Shown: in pieces, positions 33,864-45,344 of the stretch
Numbering within the stretch: the first letter of the stretch is position 1
Layout: each line of letters begins with the position of its first letter
Position numbers and translations under genes: made by a program
NCBI GenBank assembly: GCA_033296885.1
Contig: MU863892.1
Location: forward strand, 124,001 to 188,000
From: Triangularia verruculosa
Taxonomy: Eukaryota > Ascomycota > Sordariomycetes > Sordariales > Podosporaceae
Direction: 5' to 3'
DNA length: 64,000 nucleotides
The notes under the pieces: model-generated
The model's input: only the letters and a program-made list of their open reading frames with translations
Database searches by the model: none
Told to the model about the DNA's origin: nothing

Positions 33864-36800
33864 CTTGTCAATTTATTTTCCCTTTTCTTTTGCTGGAATC
33901 CCAAGCACTGAACTGCCCCTGAGTCTCAAGAGTGGCCCCGAAGACAAAGTTTTTGGCTTCTGACTTGTTCAAAACTCCTTTGAAGTCTATGGAGCCGGGA
34001 GTGGTTGAACTGGCGAGAAACCTTGGGTGTGCGTTTTCAAACCCGTTTCAGAATATTGAGACTTGTTGCTGGGAAAGGGAATATCATGCAATTGTCTCGG
34101 AAAGCAGCGTGGACGAAAGCAAGATTTCGGTCAGCCGAGATGGTTTTGGGAGGTTTCAGTGCAAAGCTGAGGCGATGATTGGCGGGACTGTGCAGAGTTT
34201 TGGTTTGGTTGATTTTCCGGACAACAGTCAGGAAGTGGTGCGGTACGGTATTCTTGTTGTTGCGAGTATTGTCTTCGTTGTTGGTTTGCGCACGACTGGT
34301 TGACGGTTGCACAATCTTGTCTCAGGGCTTGGGTGAGATCGGTGACTTAGATGGTTGATGCCCACGTTGTCACAGGGGGACTGTGTTGAATTCGAGCTTC
34401 AACTAGTCGAAACTACAGACAAGGTCTCAGTCAGTATCGTTTTCTGGTTGTCCACCGCCGAGTTGGAGAAAGCTTAGTGGCTGAACACCTATCGAGAGAG
34501 CCTCTTACCAAGGTCTTTGACAAGAGTTGAAGTTCAAGAGACAATAGCTCAGTGTATTGCTGAGTCGTTTGGCTGGTGGTGAGCGGAACCAAGTTGATTC
34601 TAGGCCCAAGTGGGACTTGTAGGTGGGTCGTCCTCGATCTCGTGCTCGACGTGCTCGAGATGCTCGAAGATGGAAATAAGGCGTGGAGTCTCTGATCCTC
34701 GGTGGGTTCGATGTGCTGATGGTGTTGTTATGGGGGAACTATGATGTTCGAAGGTGTGGTCGACGCACGAAGCTGATGATGCTGTAGATCACATTGACTT
34801 TCGACAGGGAGGAGGGCCCGGGTCTTATATAGGGCTCTTGGTCGAGGCATCGGAGGCGAGGATGACGTTTACCGCTCAAGAGCGTGACGTCTCGACACTC
34901 AGCCCCCCCGGGGCAGAGTATTGCTTGTGCCATTGGAGTTGACAAGTGGAACAATGTTCCCAGAAGGTGACTAACAGGTCTAGACGGCGTACATGTTCAG
35001 ACAGAATGGGGAAGTATGGTGCCATGAGGGGCCTAACTTGTCTCGTCAGTAGTCCGAATCCCAATTATTGACAGCCATCTACGGCATTGTTCAACCCCAA
35101 GTCATCAACATACCACGAGCAGCACGCTTCTTACAGCCGGTCAACGCACGTGGCGCCTATGCCACCCGTGCGCAGAGCCTAGTCCCCGCTCCCTGGAGAT
35201 GTTGTACTCTACAGCAAAAACGTGGCCGGTGCTGGAGGCGGGCTCGAGACAAGCGTGACACAAAGCTGAGACAGACAAGCGCTGGACCACGGGTGGAGTA
35301 TCGGCAGGAACATCGATTTACAGATTTGCGAACAAAAGCTTGTCATCGGCTGAGGGAGATCTCTTGAGACGAGGGGTTGATCCAATCATGGCGCTGGCCT
35401 GAGTTGCAGTTGGTCTCGGCGCGGACCCGATATCTCTATGAAGCAGCTGCTCCAGCTCCGCAGCTCCGGCACACAGCTCCGAGCGGTCGGGACCTTGCGC
35501 CGCCTCGGGTGTTTTTGAAGGACAATCCCAGGGCCCGATACTCGCACAAAACTACCCACAGCTGAATAATCTTCCGCGGGGCACCCGATCGTTTGGCTCT
35601 TGTCGTTTTGTTCCCATATCTCGTACGCACAAGGCTGGAAATAAGCAAGGACCAAAGAGTTCCAAGACAGCTCCGCCTCCACATGCCAAAACTCTTGATA
35701 TGCCTACCAACACAAACCCCCGACTGAGACTTCAAAGATATCCGACATGCGACACGCGACACAGGGACAGCAGCAAAAAAAGTCACGTTCAGACCTGTTT
35801 GAAGCAGAGGCTGTTGTGCACCGCCACTATTTACCAAACTGCGATGGATGGGCAAAAGGCGGAGAAGATGTCTCGTCGCAACCATGGCGATAGTGGATCT
35901 CGCGAAGGAACGGCACCCATTGGACACGGACGTGGCCCAAACGATCCGCTCCTGGGGCTGTGAGGCGTCAATGTCTCGAGCCTCTTTTGCGGGAAATAAG
36001 TATCAAGTTGATGAAGGTCATCGAAAGGGCCGTCGATGCTGGGGTTTTGCTGGGGTTTTGGCTGACTTGCGAGGGGAGGCATGAAGCTTCAAGTCAACAC
36101 AGCCACCTCCGGTTGCCAGGGCCAGTGCTTCGAAACTGCAGAACAGTGTTCTGTGGGGTTGACGTTTTGCCGTTTTGGGACTAGAGCCCGCGTCAAGATC
36201 CGTGATCTGCGCTAAGGGGGATCGGCTGCTGGGTCACAACCCCCCTGGCCCTATCGAGATCTACACTGCATACCACTTACAGGCAACGTCCACGAGCCAG
36301 ACGCATGGTGTGTGGGCGAGAGCGTGGGTGATTGATTGATAACGAATAAAGTAGTGCCCCGTAGTGTAGCGAGTGTCCGACCCAGCCACCTCCTCCCCCT
36401 CCTCCTCCTCGAAAAGGCAAAAATCCGACTGGATATCGCAGTCCCCAGTTGGCGTGTGCCAAGCTGGGAGGGCTGCCAAAGGTCAGAGACACGGTGTAAC
36501 AGTGGGCTTCCAGGTGGGAAAAATACCGGACTGTGCTACGGATAATGTGCCGGGGGAGGCGGCAAATGGCGCGCGCCAGTCCAGTTTCCCTATGGAGAAG
36601 AGGGCTTGCGTAAAAGTCAAAAGTCCCGTGGTACAACATTGGCTCAGCTTTTTTTCACAACACGGACACGACCTCTCTCTCGGGTGGGGAGTGGATGGTG
36701 GTGGATCATCACCAACACTAAACCCCCTTGACCCCCGCCTGGTGTTCGGACATGAAAGCTTAAGCGGCTCTTATCAGGTTAGGAAGGAGGCTTTCTGAAA

Positions 36801-37907
36801 ATCAGACCATGGTCTAGGTCTGCTGCTTGGCAATGTTCCGTCAAGGGAAGGGGGATCATGATGTTGATGTCATCGTTGGTCTTAGCTGGTGGAGTGAGAG
36901 GAGAAGGAGAGGGCGGGGCGAGAAGATCAAACAAACCTTGGTAAGGGGGAGAGGGGGAGAGGGGGAGGTGCTGGGTTCACGGGGGGCTAGGTATCTAGGT
37001 GGTTGTCTCCCTTTGTCAATGTCCGACTTGAGCCCTTTGTTTCTTTTATCAGATCACTGTGGTTTCTCTCTACTCTTTCTCCTTTTACTCTAAGCTGCAT
37101 GGAGACTCACCGAGATCGATATCCCCTGGCAAAACGTCTGCCTCCCGCGAATCTCTTTTGGTGGGCGAGATGAGGTGGTTTATGCCATGAGGGTTCTGAC
37201 TTTTGTTTATTCATGTACAATAGGTAAGTAGCAGCTACCACAGCCGTTGACAGTACAACATGGCTAACTTTTGACCTATGCAGCTACCCTGCCTTATTAG
37301 TCCACCGTTCATAACCATGAGCAAGTTGCAAAGTCCTACCATCTCCACATAGCAAACAGTGGCTGCTGCTTTATACGGATTTCATCATCTGCATGGCGCT
37401 TTTCGGTCCGGACAACTCGAGGGGAAAAACAGGCCACTTAATCTCCCAATGGAGATGGGCTTGCTCTCTTCCCTAGACCGCTCCAACCTTCTGCTTTGTG
37501 GCGGGGGTAAAAGGTGGATCAGTGGTGCCTCTCGCGAGGTTGTTCCTTCCCTCAACAAACAGGCACCGATCGGTCAGCTGCCGCCAACGGAAACCGTCGC
37601 CCCTTCCATGTGAACTTTGTGAACTGTATGGTTCCAGCCCCGTGACAGGAATGCAACATGTGGATGGTCCGGTACTTTGAAGACTCCAGGTCAATTCCTT
37701 TTTCGTCAGAGGCTTCTTTCTCCTTTTCATCCCAACACCGCAAGTGGCCGGGTTCTCATCTGATTTCTTATCCCATTCTATCATCTCTTTTTGGCGAGGG
37801 TAGGTTGCTCTTTTAATCAGGTTCCATCCAGATAAGCAGCAGTTCCATCCACCAACCTTGTCCTGTCCTGTCCTACCCTTACACAGACACCACACCCACG
37901 AGCGGCA
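33864..37907. other. Gene-free 4.0 kb between cysteine-rich genes C and D
   Basis: Divergent upstream regions of genes C (-) and D (+). Several open frames of 90-160 codons overlap on both strands without motifs. The plus-strand frame at 33932-34303 (123 codons) is the least implausible but has nothing to support it. Confidence 0.5.
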
Positions 37908-39560
37908 TTGCCCCCGACGGCAAAACGCAAGATGTGCTACAGAATCCACTTCAAGCACAAAAAGTGCGGACACCAGAGCTCGGTGAACATGTACTGTCCC
38001 CTCGCGCCCCGCCACGCCCTCACCCAGAAGCCCCTCGGGAAGTTCTGCCAGAAGTCCAAGGCCAGTGGGAAGGTGTATAAGAAGCACACCAAGGCTAGGA
38101 TGAACTGGAAGTGCCCTTTGGATCAGTGCAAGGACTATGAAAGGCTTAAGAGGTACTGGAGGTGCTGCGGGTGTGGGAAGGGCCCGAATAAGGAGCCGTT
38201 CTGTGGGCAGACGGTGCCGAGGCAGAGTTTTGAGATTTGTCGGAGCGAGAGGGGGGAGGGGAAGAGGAAGAGGGGGAGAAGTTGGAGCCCAGTGAGGGAG
38301 GTGGAGGGGCGGGATGCGCGGGGGAAGGTGGAGGGGGGCATGAGTCCGCCTTATAGTTACGGGGAAGAGGAAAAGGAGGATGATAAGGAGGTGAGGGGCA
38401 GCAGGAGGAGGTCCATCTCGATTTATCGCAGGACTTGTGGGCATCAGCCTTGTCCGAGTTGTACTTGGTTTGGAGCGAGTAAGCTTTCCATACTTCGACA
38501 TGGACAAAGAGAGATGAAGAAGACTAACGAGCATTTTCTAGCGATTCCCACTTACAGCCAAAAGTCCGGACAGTGGGAACGGAATGGGTCTAGTTCCGAG
38601 TCGGATACCTTTTTTCGGTCTCTGAACCAACCCGAGCCTGACACAGATGAGGAGCCAACGGAATCCCCAGATGATTGCATGACAGACACCGAGTTTGATC
38701 CAGAGCTGTACATCGAAGAAGACGATGAGGACATGGACGATGCCGGCGATGACAAGGATGAAGAGGATCAATTCTACGACGCTGTTGAACACATGGGCGT
38801 CGTGGAGTCTGTTGAGCCTCAGGACGACGTGGGAAATATCTATGATGCTGATACAGAGGCGGAGGATGACGACCAGCAACAAGAAGACAGCTCCAGCGAA
38901 GAAGATATGGAGGTTGACTCTGATGACTCCGATAATTCCGATGACTCTGATGATTCCGATGAGTCCGATGGCGATGACCCGGGGCTCGAGGCCCTATACA
39001 AAGACCCTGATGAGATGACAGATGCCAAGTGGATTGCCAGCGTCCGCGGGGCGCAGAGAGGAGCCAATGGTATGAGCTTTATCGAAGGTTCGGATCATGA
39101 CATCGAGGCAATGACAGATGCCGAGTTCAACGCCAGCGTTCGCAGGGCACAAAGAGGGCGCAACGGCATGAGCTTTACGGAAAGCCCAGAGCACTTAGAC
39201 GACGAGTCTGAAGATGACGATTCTGGGGAGGAGGAGGGCGAGGAAGAGGACGATGAAGACGAGGATCGAGGGGGCGATGAGGAGAACGAAAGTGAGGATT
39301 CGGAAGCAACGATTTCCAATCCCGACATGAACTTCCACTCTGGCGAAGAAGGATCTGATGGCGAGCGGGCGGGCAGTTCCGATCAAGATGGAGACGAAAA
39401 CAACCCCAGGGAGCCACAACCGGCGAAGCTTCAGCAGTCGAGTACCACCGACGGAGGCACGGAACCGAGCCAGGTGATGGAAGAAGGGGGGCCAGTGATA
39501 AGCTTAGGTCCACCTCATGCCTCTCCAGATGGGGTCCTTCCACCAACTCGCGAGCGTTAA
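37908..39560 (+). CDS. Cysteine-rich protein D with long acidic tail
   Basis: Exons are 37908-38478 and 38542-39560 (529 aa). The 63-bp intron has donor GTAAGC, branch ACTAACG and acceptor TTCTAG; as a multiple of three it is also open. An internal start at 37932 would give the family's MC opening (MCYRIHFKHKKCGHQ, then MYCPLA). Exon 1 carries the whole Cys/His module: KCPLDQC, then YWRCCGCGKGPNKEPFC, then a basic Arg/Lys/Ser insertion of about 75 residues (KRKRGRSWSP), then RTCGHQPCPSC. Exon 2 is a very acidic, Ser-rich disordered tail, with DSDD runs and two copies of a 32-residue repeat (MTDAxxxASVRxAQRGxNGMSF) at about 39015-39206. The acidic tail recalls histone-binding or chromatin proteins, but this is composition only. 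Function unknown. Confidence 0.72.
   Translation: MPPTAKRKMCYRIHFKHKKCGHQSSVNMYCPLAPRHALTQKPLGKFCQKSKASGKVYKKHTKARMNWKCPLDQCKDYERLKRYWRCCGCGKGPNKEPFCGQTVPRQSFEICRSERGEGKRKRGRSWSPVREVEGRDARGKVEGGMSPPYSYGEEEKEDDKEVRGSRRRSISIYRRTCGHQPCPSCTWFGASKLSILRHGQREMKKTNEHFLAIPTYSQKSGQWERNGSSSESDTFFRSLNQPEPDTDEEPTESPDDCMTDTEFDPELYIEEDDEDMDDAGDDKDEEDQFYDAVEHMGVVESVEPQDDVGNIYDADTEAEDDDQQQEDSSSEEDMEVDSDDSDNSDDSDDSDESDGDDPGLEALYKDPDEMTDAKWIASVRGAQRGANGMSFIEGSDHDIEAMTDAEFNASVRRAQRGRNGMSFTESPEHLDDESEDDDSGEEEGEEEDDEDEDRGGDEENESEDSEATISNPDMNFHSGEEGSDGERAGSSDQDGDENNPREPQPAKLQQSSTTDGGTEPSQVMEEGGPVISLGPPHASPDGVLPPTRER
39015..39206 (+). repeat. Two-copy 96-bp coding repeat in gene D
   Basis: The ATGACAGATGCC start recurs exactly 96 bp apart (39015 and 39111). 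It encodes two imperfect 32-residue units in the acidic tail. The period is a multiple of three and keeps the frame. Confidence 0.8.
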
Positions 39561-40064
39561 TCGGTTCGAGACGATACCTGCCGGTGACAAAAATTGAGGA
39601 CTTGTTGTGGGTCCAGGAGGTGCGGGTGTGATCCCCTGCTGAGCGTGGCCGCATTGCGTCGCATCTGCATTTCCAGAAATGTCAAATCACCGGGGAGAGC
39701 ATGATTAGTGTGGAATAGCTAGGTAAGTCTCAAACCGAACAAAAGTCTAGTTGGGTCTCACCTACTAACATGTTCGGTAGCACAGCATGGTCGGACAGAC
39801 TGGCTAATGGCACGAGTCGGCATCAGCGCAGTAGTCGCTCCAGTTTTAGCGTCAGAGATTGTATTATCGTCGAGTTCAGCGGCTACTTAATTAGCATATA
39901 CCATCATGAGTATTTACACAGACACTCAACATGTAAACACAATTCATGGGGCATTCATTGGCTCAATCAGCTTGTTTGTATATTGTCAAAAGCATCGCTC
40001 TAGAATTCTACCAGTGCTCTTGCTCGCTACATCAACAGTCATATCCGTGATTTCGTTTTTTTGC
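39561..40064. other. Convergent intergenic region 0.5 kb
   Basis: Between the 3' ends of gene D (+) and the DUF89 gene (-). Nothing noted. Confidence 0.6.
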
Positions 40065-41708
40065 TCATGATCCCTTGGAAAAGGAGACAACAGCCCACTT
40101 GCCGTTCCACGCCCACTTGCGTGCTCCAGAGTCACCGCCGCCATCCTCCAGCGCCTTGAGCTCCTCGTCCTTTCCGGGAGGGAGCCCGACGACAACATCC
40201 GCCTTGCACGTTCTCAGAGCGAGGATGTTGAGCCCGGAACCGGGACCGAGCGGGCCGATAGCCTCTGTAAAAAGGGTAGTTGGGTCCCAAGCAGCCTAGA
40301 AAGCATCACCATTAGCATCCACCACAGAACAAAAAAGAGAAGAAAAAAAGGACGTGACAAAAAAGAAGAACTTACATCCCCAACCAGCTTCCTATAGTTC
40401 AAATCCCCCTTGAAAATCACCACCTCGCTCTCCTTCAAATCCCCCACCAGCTCGGGCGCCTCCCCGGGCAGCCGCCAAAAGCTCCCCGGTCCGGTCCAGA
40501 CTCTGTTCGGCCTCAAGACCAGCTGTCCCTCGGCATGGAACCTGCTCCACTCCTGAAACAGGAACCCCAGCTCCTCCACTTCCTTGTCCGTCAGCTTCTC
40601 GGGCGTCTTGTTCTGCAACTCCTCCTCCTCCGAGGGCGTCTCGTAAAACCGCCTCGGGGCGGCCAGGGCGTTGAGCAGCGAGGCAAAGTCCGAAGGCAAG
40701 ACGTCCGAGACGAACCAAGGGATGGATTTGGGGTGGAGGACGATGTGGGTCGCCAGGCCTGCCGAGAGCAGGTAGCCGGCGAGGACCAAGTCGACAAAGA
40801 GTTCGAACCCGGCGTTGTCGAGGACGATGTCGACGCGGCGCTCCTTCTTTCCGGACTGTTTTGCTTGGAGGAGGTGGGCGAAGACGGCGGGGAGGTCGTT
40901 GACGAGTATGTTGGCCTCTGCCTTTTTCCTGGCTTCGCTGCCCTGGAGGGCCTGGATGTCGTCGTAGGTGAGCGAGGTGAGCAGGGAGAGATCGGTGGCG
41001 TTGCCCCAGAGGCAGATCTCGGCCATCTCGGCGAATAATATCTCTTCTTTTTTGATCTCTTCTTCCGTGGGGTTGGACGATTTGGATGACGGGGAGGAAC
41101 GGAGCTGGGTGATGAGGTCTTTGTACCGGGCCGCGAGCTCGAGGACGGCGGGGCGGGAGGAGCGGAAGGTGGTGGTCTTTTGGCGGGCAAAGACGTCGTA
41201 GTTTTTCCAGTGGGTCGACAGCGCGAACGAGGTGGCGATGCGCCGGAAGAGGTAGCACTCGGTGAAGAGCCAGGGCGAGTTCAGCCAGGTTGGGTTGCCG
41301 AGCTGGGAGAGCTCGGCGTTGTAGGTGGCGACGTCTGGGAAGCCGTCGTCGGGGAGGGGGGTGAGGGCACGGTCATGCTGAACTTCGTATTTGAGCTTGG
41401 TGAGGGCCTCGACGATGCGCTTGCCTTCGGTCTGCTTCTCCGGGTCGGGGCAGTGGGCTACGGAGCGGTAGGCGTCGTCAATGGCTTGGGTCTGGGGTGG
41501 GTAATGTTAGGAGGGACAAACGATGATGTCTGATGGCATGTATGTAGATACTGACAATGATGATAGGCCATCTTCTCCTCCCGGTCTGAAAGGCGAACGA
41601 GTTCGGGTCGCCAGTCGAGTATTGGGCTACAATCCGGTGGTCAGTCTCAAAGGGTTTGGTCGACGGGCGGTTGGGTATCAGCATACGGGTTTTGGGGTCA
41701 AGGTCCAT
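40065..41708 (-). CDS. DUF89 / ARMT1-like damage-control phosphatase
   Basis: Metal-dependent phosphatase of the DUF89 family (yeast YMR027W, human ARMT1). It is thought to remove damaged sugar-phosphate metabolites. Exons are 41687-41708, 41556-41626, 40376-41491 and 40065-40295 (479 aa). Introns are 41627-41686 (GACTGACC branch, TTGTAG), 41492-41555 (GTCAGT, CCAG) and 40296-40375 (GTAAGT, CTAG). The joined start MDLDPKTPQYSTGDPNSFA and the joint RRWPIIITQAIDDAYRSV match the family. Key features are the metal-site stretch VLDNAGFELFVD (Asp256-Asn257), HPKSIPWFVSDV, IFKGDLNYRKL and a C-terminal LRTCKADVVVGL. Length and motif order are as expected for the fungal members. Cytosolic; no targeting signal. 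Confidence 0.93.
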
Positions 41709-41968
41709 TTTGAACGTCTGAATGTGGTAGCTTGCTCCTGCTTCAAGGGTTTCTGTTCCAGCCTACTGAGAACCTCTACGGGCAGGAAATAAAAGGGTTC
41801 CGGTGCCGCGGGGCTTCGGGGCCGGCGTCAATTCAATGGTGGGGTTTCGGTGGGGTCCGTTTCCTTATCGGAGTTTCCATATCGGGGCTTCAACCGCCCG
41901 CGCTTTGCTCAGTGCCGTCATCGGTCCAGCCCCCCCCCACGGCTCTTTATTGTTTGGACCCACTTGTA

Positions 41969-42006
41969 CCCCTGAGTTGCCCCTGAGTTGCCCCTGAGCC
42001 CCTGAA
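41969..42006. repeat. 11-bp direct repeat CCCCTGAGTTG
   Basis: Two perfect 11-bp copies followed by two truncated copies (CCCCTGAG, CCCCTGAA). Confidence 0.85.
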
Positions 42007-42265
42007 TGTGTCTTTGGATTTTGTAATGTAAGTATGGCTCACAAACACCATAAAGGTAGGGAAGTGGTAGTACAAAAACAGCATAACACACATTAAATAC
42101 TAGCCCAAGATCTCATCATCTAGATCCAAAGCCAGAGAACGTCGAAAACCTAATATCTACCATATTTTCGGCCTTGTTTGTTCTCCCATCCAAACGAACC
42201 AAAGCTCGTAGCATCGTTCAATTTTCCACACACCCTTTTCATAACCTCATGTCCAAAACCTTAGG

Positions 42266-42291
42266 CAAACAAACAAACAAACAAACAAACA
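42266..42291. repeat. (CAAA)n microsatellite
   Basis: About six and a half perfect copies of CAAA. Confidence 0.9.
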
Positions 42292-42513
42292 GACATTGCT
42301 CACCCCAGACTTTTTCCCACATATCTTTCTTGACATAGCAAATCAAATCAGATCAGTCATAATTCATGAAGCGCCTCTCGGTGTGCCCAGCTGGACGAGT
42401 CAAATCATCTCTCATTGCCAACACTCGGGCTCGCAACTGAAAAGACGGCGGGGGGCTTCCATGAGCTCGTCATGGATGGTTCCGTCACAAACATGAGCGA
42501 TATCCAGTACAGC

Positions 42514-45344
42514 TCATGTTCCCAACAGCCCTCTTCCGGGGTGGTGGGGATCGAACTCACTGGGGATGGTCAGTTGGAGTCGACAGAATGAGGTATGAGT
42601 ATTGCACTCACACTTCGGTTTCAAGCAATCCACCATGCCTTTCAGAAACGCGAGCTGATAAGGCTCGAGCTCTTGTAAAGCGGACTTGGAGACGCTCTTG
42701 GCATCCCACTCGCAGTTCATAAGATCACAGCGTTTGAAATACGTCCAGTATGCCAGCATCACAGCTGCACCGTGCTGCAAATCTTCCACAAACTTTGTAA
42801 GCGGGTGGTTCCGTGCGCCGTATCGTGTCTCCTAAAGGCAAGGTTAGCGAAGCATAACAGTCGACAACAGATTGCATAGGCCAAGTTATACCAAACGTTG
42901 CCCTTGCGAGTTTTCTTGTGCGTGGCGGTACCGATCCTTGCAGATACAGGACACATTATGGAGAAACAAAAATATGACCATAAAGGCAGTAAACCAGGAC
43001 CCCTTCGAGTGATCCCAAGAGCTGAGGATTTTTTCAAGCATACGCAGAAACTGTGGCACTTGGCTCTTGAACACTGTTTGATAGCGAATGCTGTCAAACT
43101 GTGCCACTATCATTCGAGGGATGTATCTGGCCTTCACGTCAATCGATTCCATCCCCAGCGACTCGTCGCCGCAGATCCATGCCGACCCGGTTTGATGGCC
43201 TGTCGAACAAGTTGTCAGTACGGTGACGATCAGGACCCGGCTGATTGTTGTCTGGAAACACGCACGAATCGCAAACCAGAGACGAACAGCTTTCTGTAGA
43301 AATTCACTTTGGTCCACACTCTTTTTGTCAGGCTTTTCTCCTGGACTTGGTTTCTGGAACACAACGCAGGTGAGCAACCAGTCTCTTGTCCGAATTAATA
43401 GGATTCACCTCGGGGGCTTCCCTTACCGATGGCAGCTGGAGTTGACTCGCAATCATGGCGTACATATCTTTGACGAGGTCGTCTGATCCCGTGACCGACT
43501 CTTCCAGTCCTTTGTTCGCATTGGCAGCCAGATACTTCTGGAAGCTTGCCGCGTGATGCCTGATATCGATGAGACCATATGCTGGAAGTCTGACTCCGTT
43601 CTTTCCCACGAAGTGGCGGACCAATTTATCGCCCTCAATCGCCCTGAATGCCCGCACCTTCAGCGTCATTGGAACTTCGCAGAGACCCTGGGCCATTTCA
43701 ATAATCTTGTGGCCCTTTTCGGTCCAGTCGCCCTGTGGGATATTGCCCATTTGGGTATGGCTGAACCGATTAGTGTAACCGAGCCCGCCATTCCGGTGCA
43801 ACACAACTGAAGACAGTTTGTAACGCAGACACGGAAGGTTATGAATCGTCTTCTTGGATTCCCTGCGCACATTGAGGCAGGTAACGCAAGGAGCTAGAGG
43901 ATCGTTGGGGTTATCCGTATTCGGCCGACACTGGATCTATCAGCAGGCTGTTCATCCTTGCCCTGTGTGGTTGACTCACTCTGACTCGCTGATTATGACA
44001 TCGGATGCAGGCACGCATAACTCTGGTTTCCGATGTCTGTTTTCTCAGAATGTCGCGGTCCCACCCTCTCCCTTCTTCTCGCATCTGTTCTTCTTCCACC
44101 CCTACTCTAGGCTTGACACTGACAGTGGCGACCGACTCTTCCGTGACATCCTCCAACCGTTCCTGCTTCACAATCACATTGACATAGTTGCCAATCAAGG
44201 GTGTCTCTGCCATCACCAGGATTTGGCCGTCAATGTCTTGAAGTTCTGATGCCCGAGGTTCGATACCAACATGACCATTGCTGTGCTTGGAAACGTGCAC
44301 ATATGCAAATTCGGAAGCTTGCGCTTCAAACAAAATAGCAGAGCTGTCTCCCAGACCACCATCGTTGGCATTGGCAAAGGTATATGCACCAAAGCAAGAC
44401 CCGGTAGTTAGATCGATAATGTTGCCGGGTGCGGCACAGCCATACACAGCTGGAGGCTGAGCCTGGGATAAGTACGCTTCCCCTCCTGAAATCTCTCTCG
44501 GGGCGCTCAAGAGTAGATGTGTTGCGTCTGGCGGAGGAGGCAGTAAATTCGGCGCTGACGTGAAGTCGGACTGAAGACTATGAGGCAAGGCCGCTTGAAA
44601 TGCTGTCTCAAGGTGCGTCGATGAAATCGTGGCACCATCCCAGATAGGTTGAGCCTGGGCGAATCCGTTATCATCATTCTCGGCTGGAGAATGGCGGGAT
44701 AGGTCAGGCGTGGTGTGATCTGCCTGTGGCTCCCACCTTTCGTTGGAATCCACGTATTGAAGGGACGTCAAAGGCTGGTGAGTTGCGAAACTCACTGACG
44801 ACTCCAAAGAATACTCGCCCAGAACAGGGGGTACATCTCCGCCACCCATTGTGGAACTGTCCACTACCAGACTGAACAAGGGCTCCTGTTGAACTATTGA
44901 CCACATCAGTCAGCTGAACTATTGGACTTGGACTACCACGCTATTCCGTACCTTGCTTGTAGTCGTACGAATACCATGCAGGAAGTGCTGCGCCGTCCAA
45001 CTTGTTTCCAAACCCATGCAAGCTTGGGGCGAACGTGGGGTGGTGGTACAGCAAACCACCATAGATATCACTCTCTGGTGACGGAATCAGGCTGAATGAG
45101 CTGACCGGTAGACTCGGTGTGCTGTCGTTGGCTATGCCACTTAGCTGACGGCGTCTCTTTGGCTGGCGGATATCTACATCTATCGGACTGCGGCAGCGTG
45201 ATAGGTTTGGCAGCGCTCCCTAGGGGTTCAACAAACACCACGGTTAATTATCAATCCAGGATGAACCAGAGTAGCACAAACATATCGGAAACAATGATAG
45301 GAAAGGGGAGTATTTACGGTCGGACGCAAATGTGGGCTCTCCAT
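42514..45344 (-). CDS. Fungal regulator with central, widely spaced Cys6 cluster
   Basis: Putative nuclear transcription factor. Exons are 45318-45344, 44952-45219, 43980-44893, 43427-43930, 42892-43353 and 42514-42831 (830 aa). All five introns have GT-AG ends (donors GTAAAT, GTACGG, GTGAGT, GTAAGG, GTATAA), and frame is kept throughout. A basic PKRRR near residue 30 may be a nuclear signal. Residues 40-390 are Pro/Ser/Gln-rich and disordered. The cluster is C394-x2-C397-x6-C404-x13-C418-x2-C421-x15-C437, completed by splicing at RVRCRPN. It sits in the middle of the protein and has wider gaps than the standard Zn2Cys6 finger. A helical domain follows (KPSPGEKPDKK, LQKAVRLWFAIRACF), ending near 830. 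I recall a sordariomycete family of this type annotated as C6 finger proteins; no target is known. The first exon (MESPHLRPT) is the least certain. Confidence 0.75.

Larger units (their letters stand above)
41709..42513. other. Intergenic 0.8 kb with two short repeats
   Basis: Upstream of the DUF89 gene and downstream of the regulator. It contains a CCCCTGAGTTG repeat (41969-42006) and a CAAA run (42266-42291). No gene. Confidence 0.6.

Noticed and set aside
33932..34303. 123-codon plus-strand frame starting close to the cysteine-rich gene C start
   Set aside because: It has a short hydrophobic C-terminus but no motif or splice support, and an antisense frame of similar size is present.
37473..38534. 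353-codon minus-strand frame
   Set aside because: It lies antisense to exon 1 of cysteine-rich gene D, whose motifs and intron are clear; the frame is its shadow.
42541..42560. T-arm-like sequence suggesting a minus-strand tRNA
   Set aside because: The stem has a mismatch, no D-arm or anticodon arm fits, and it lies within the last exon of the regulator.
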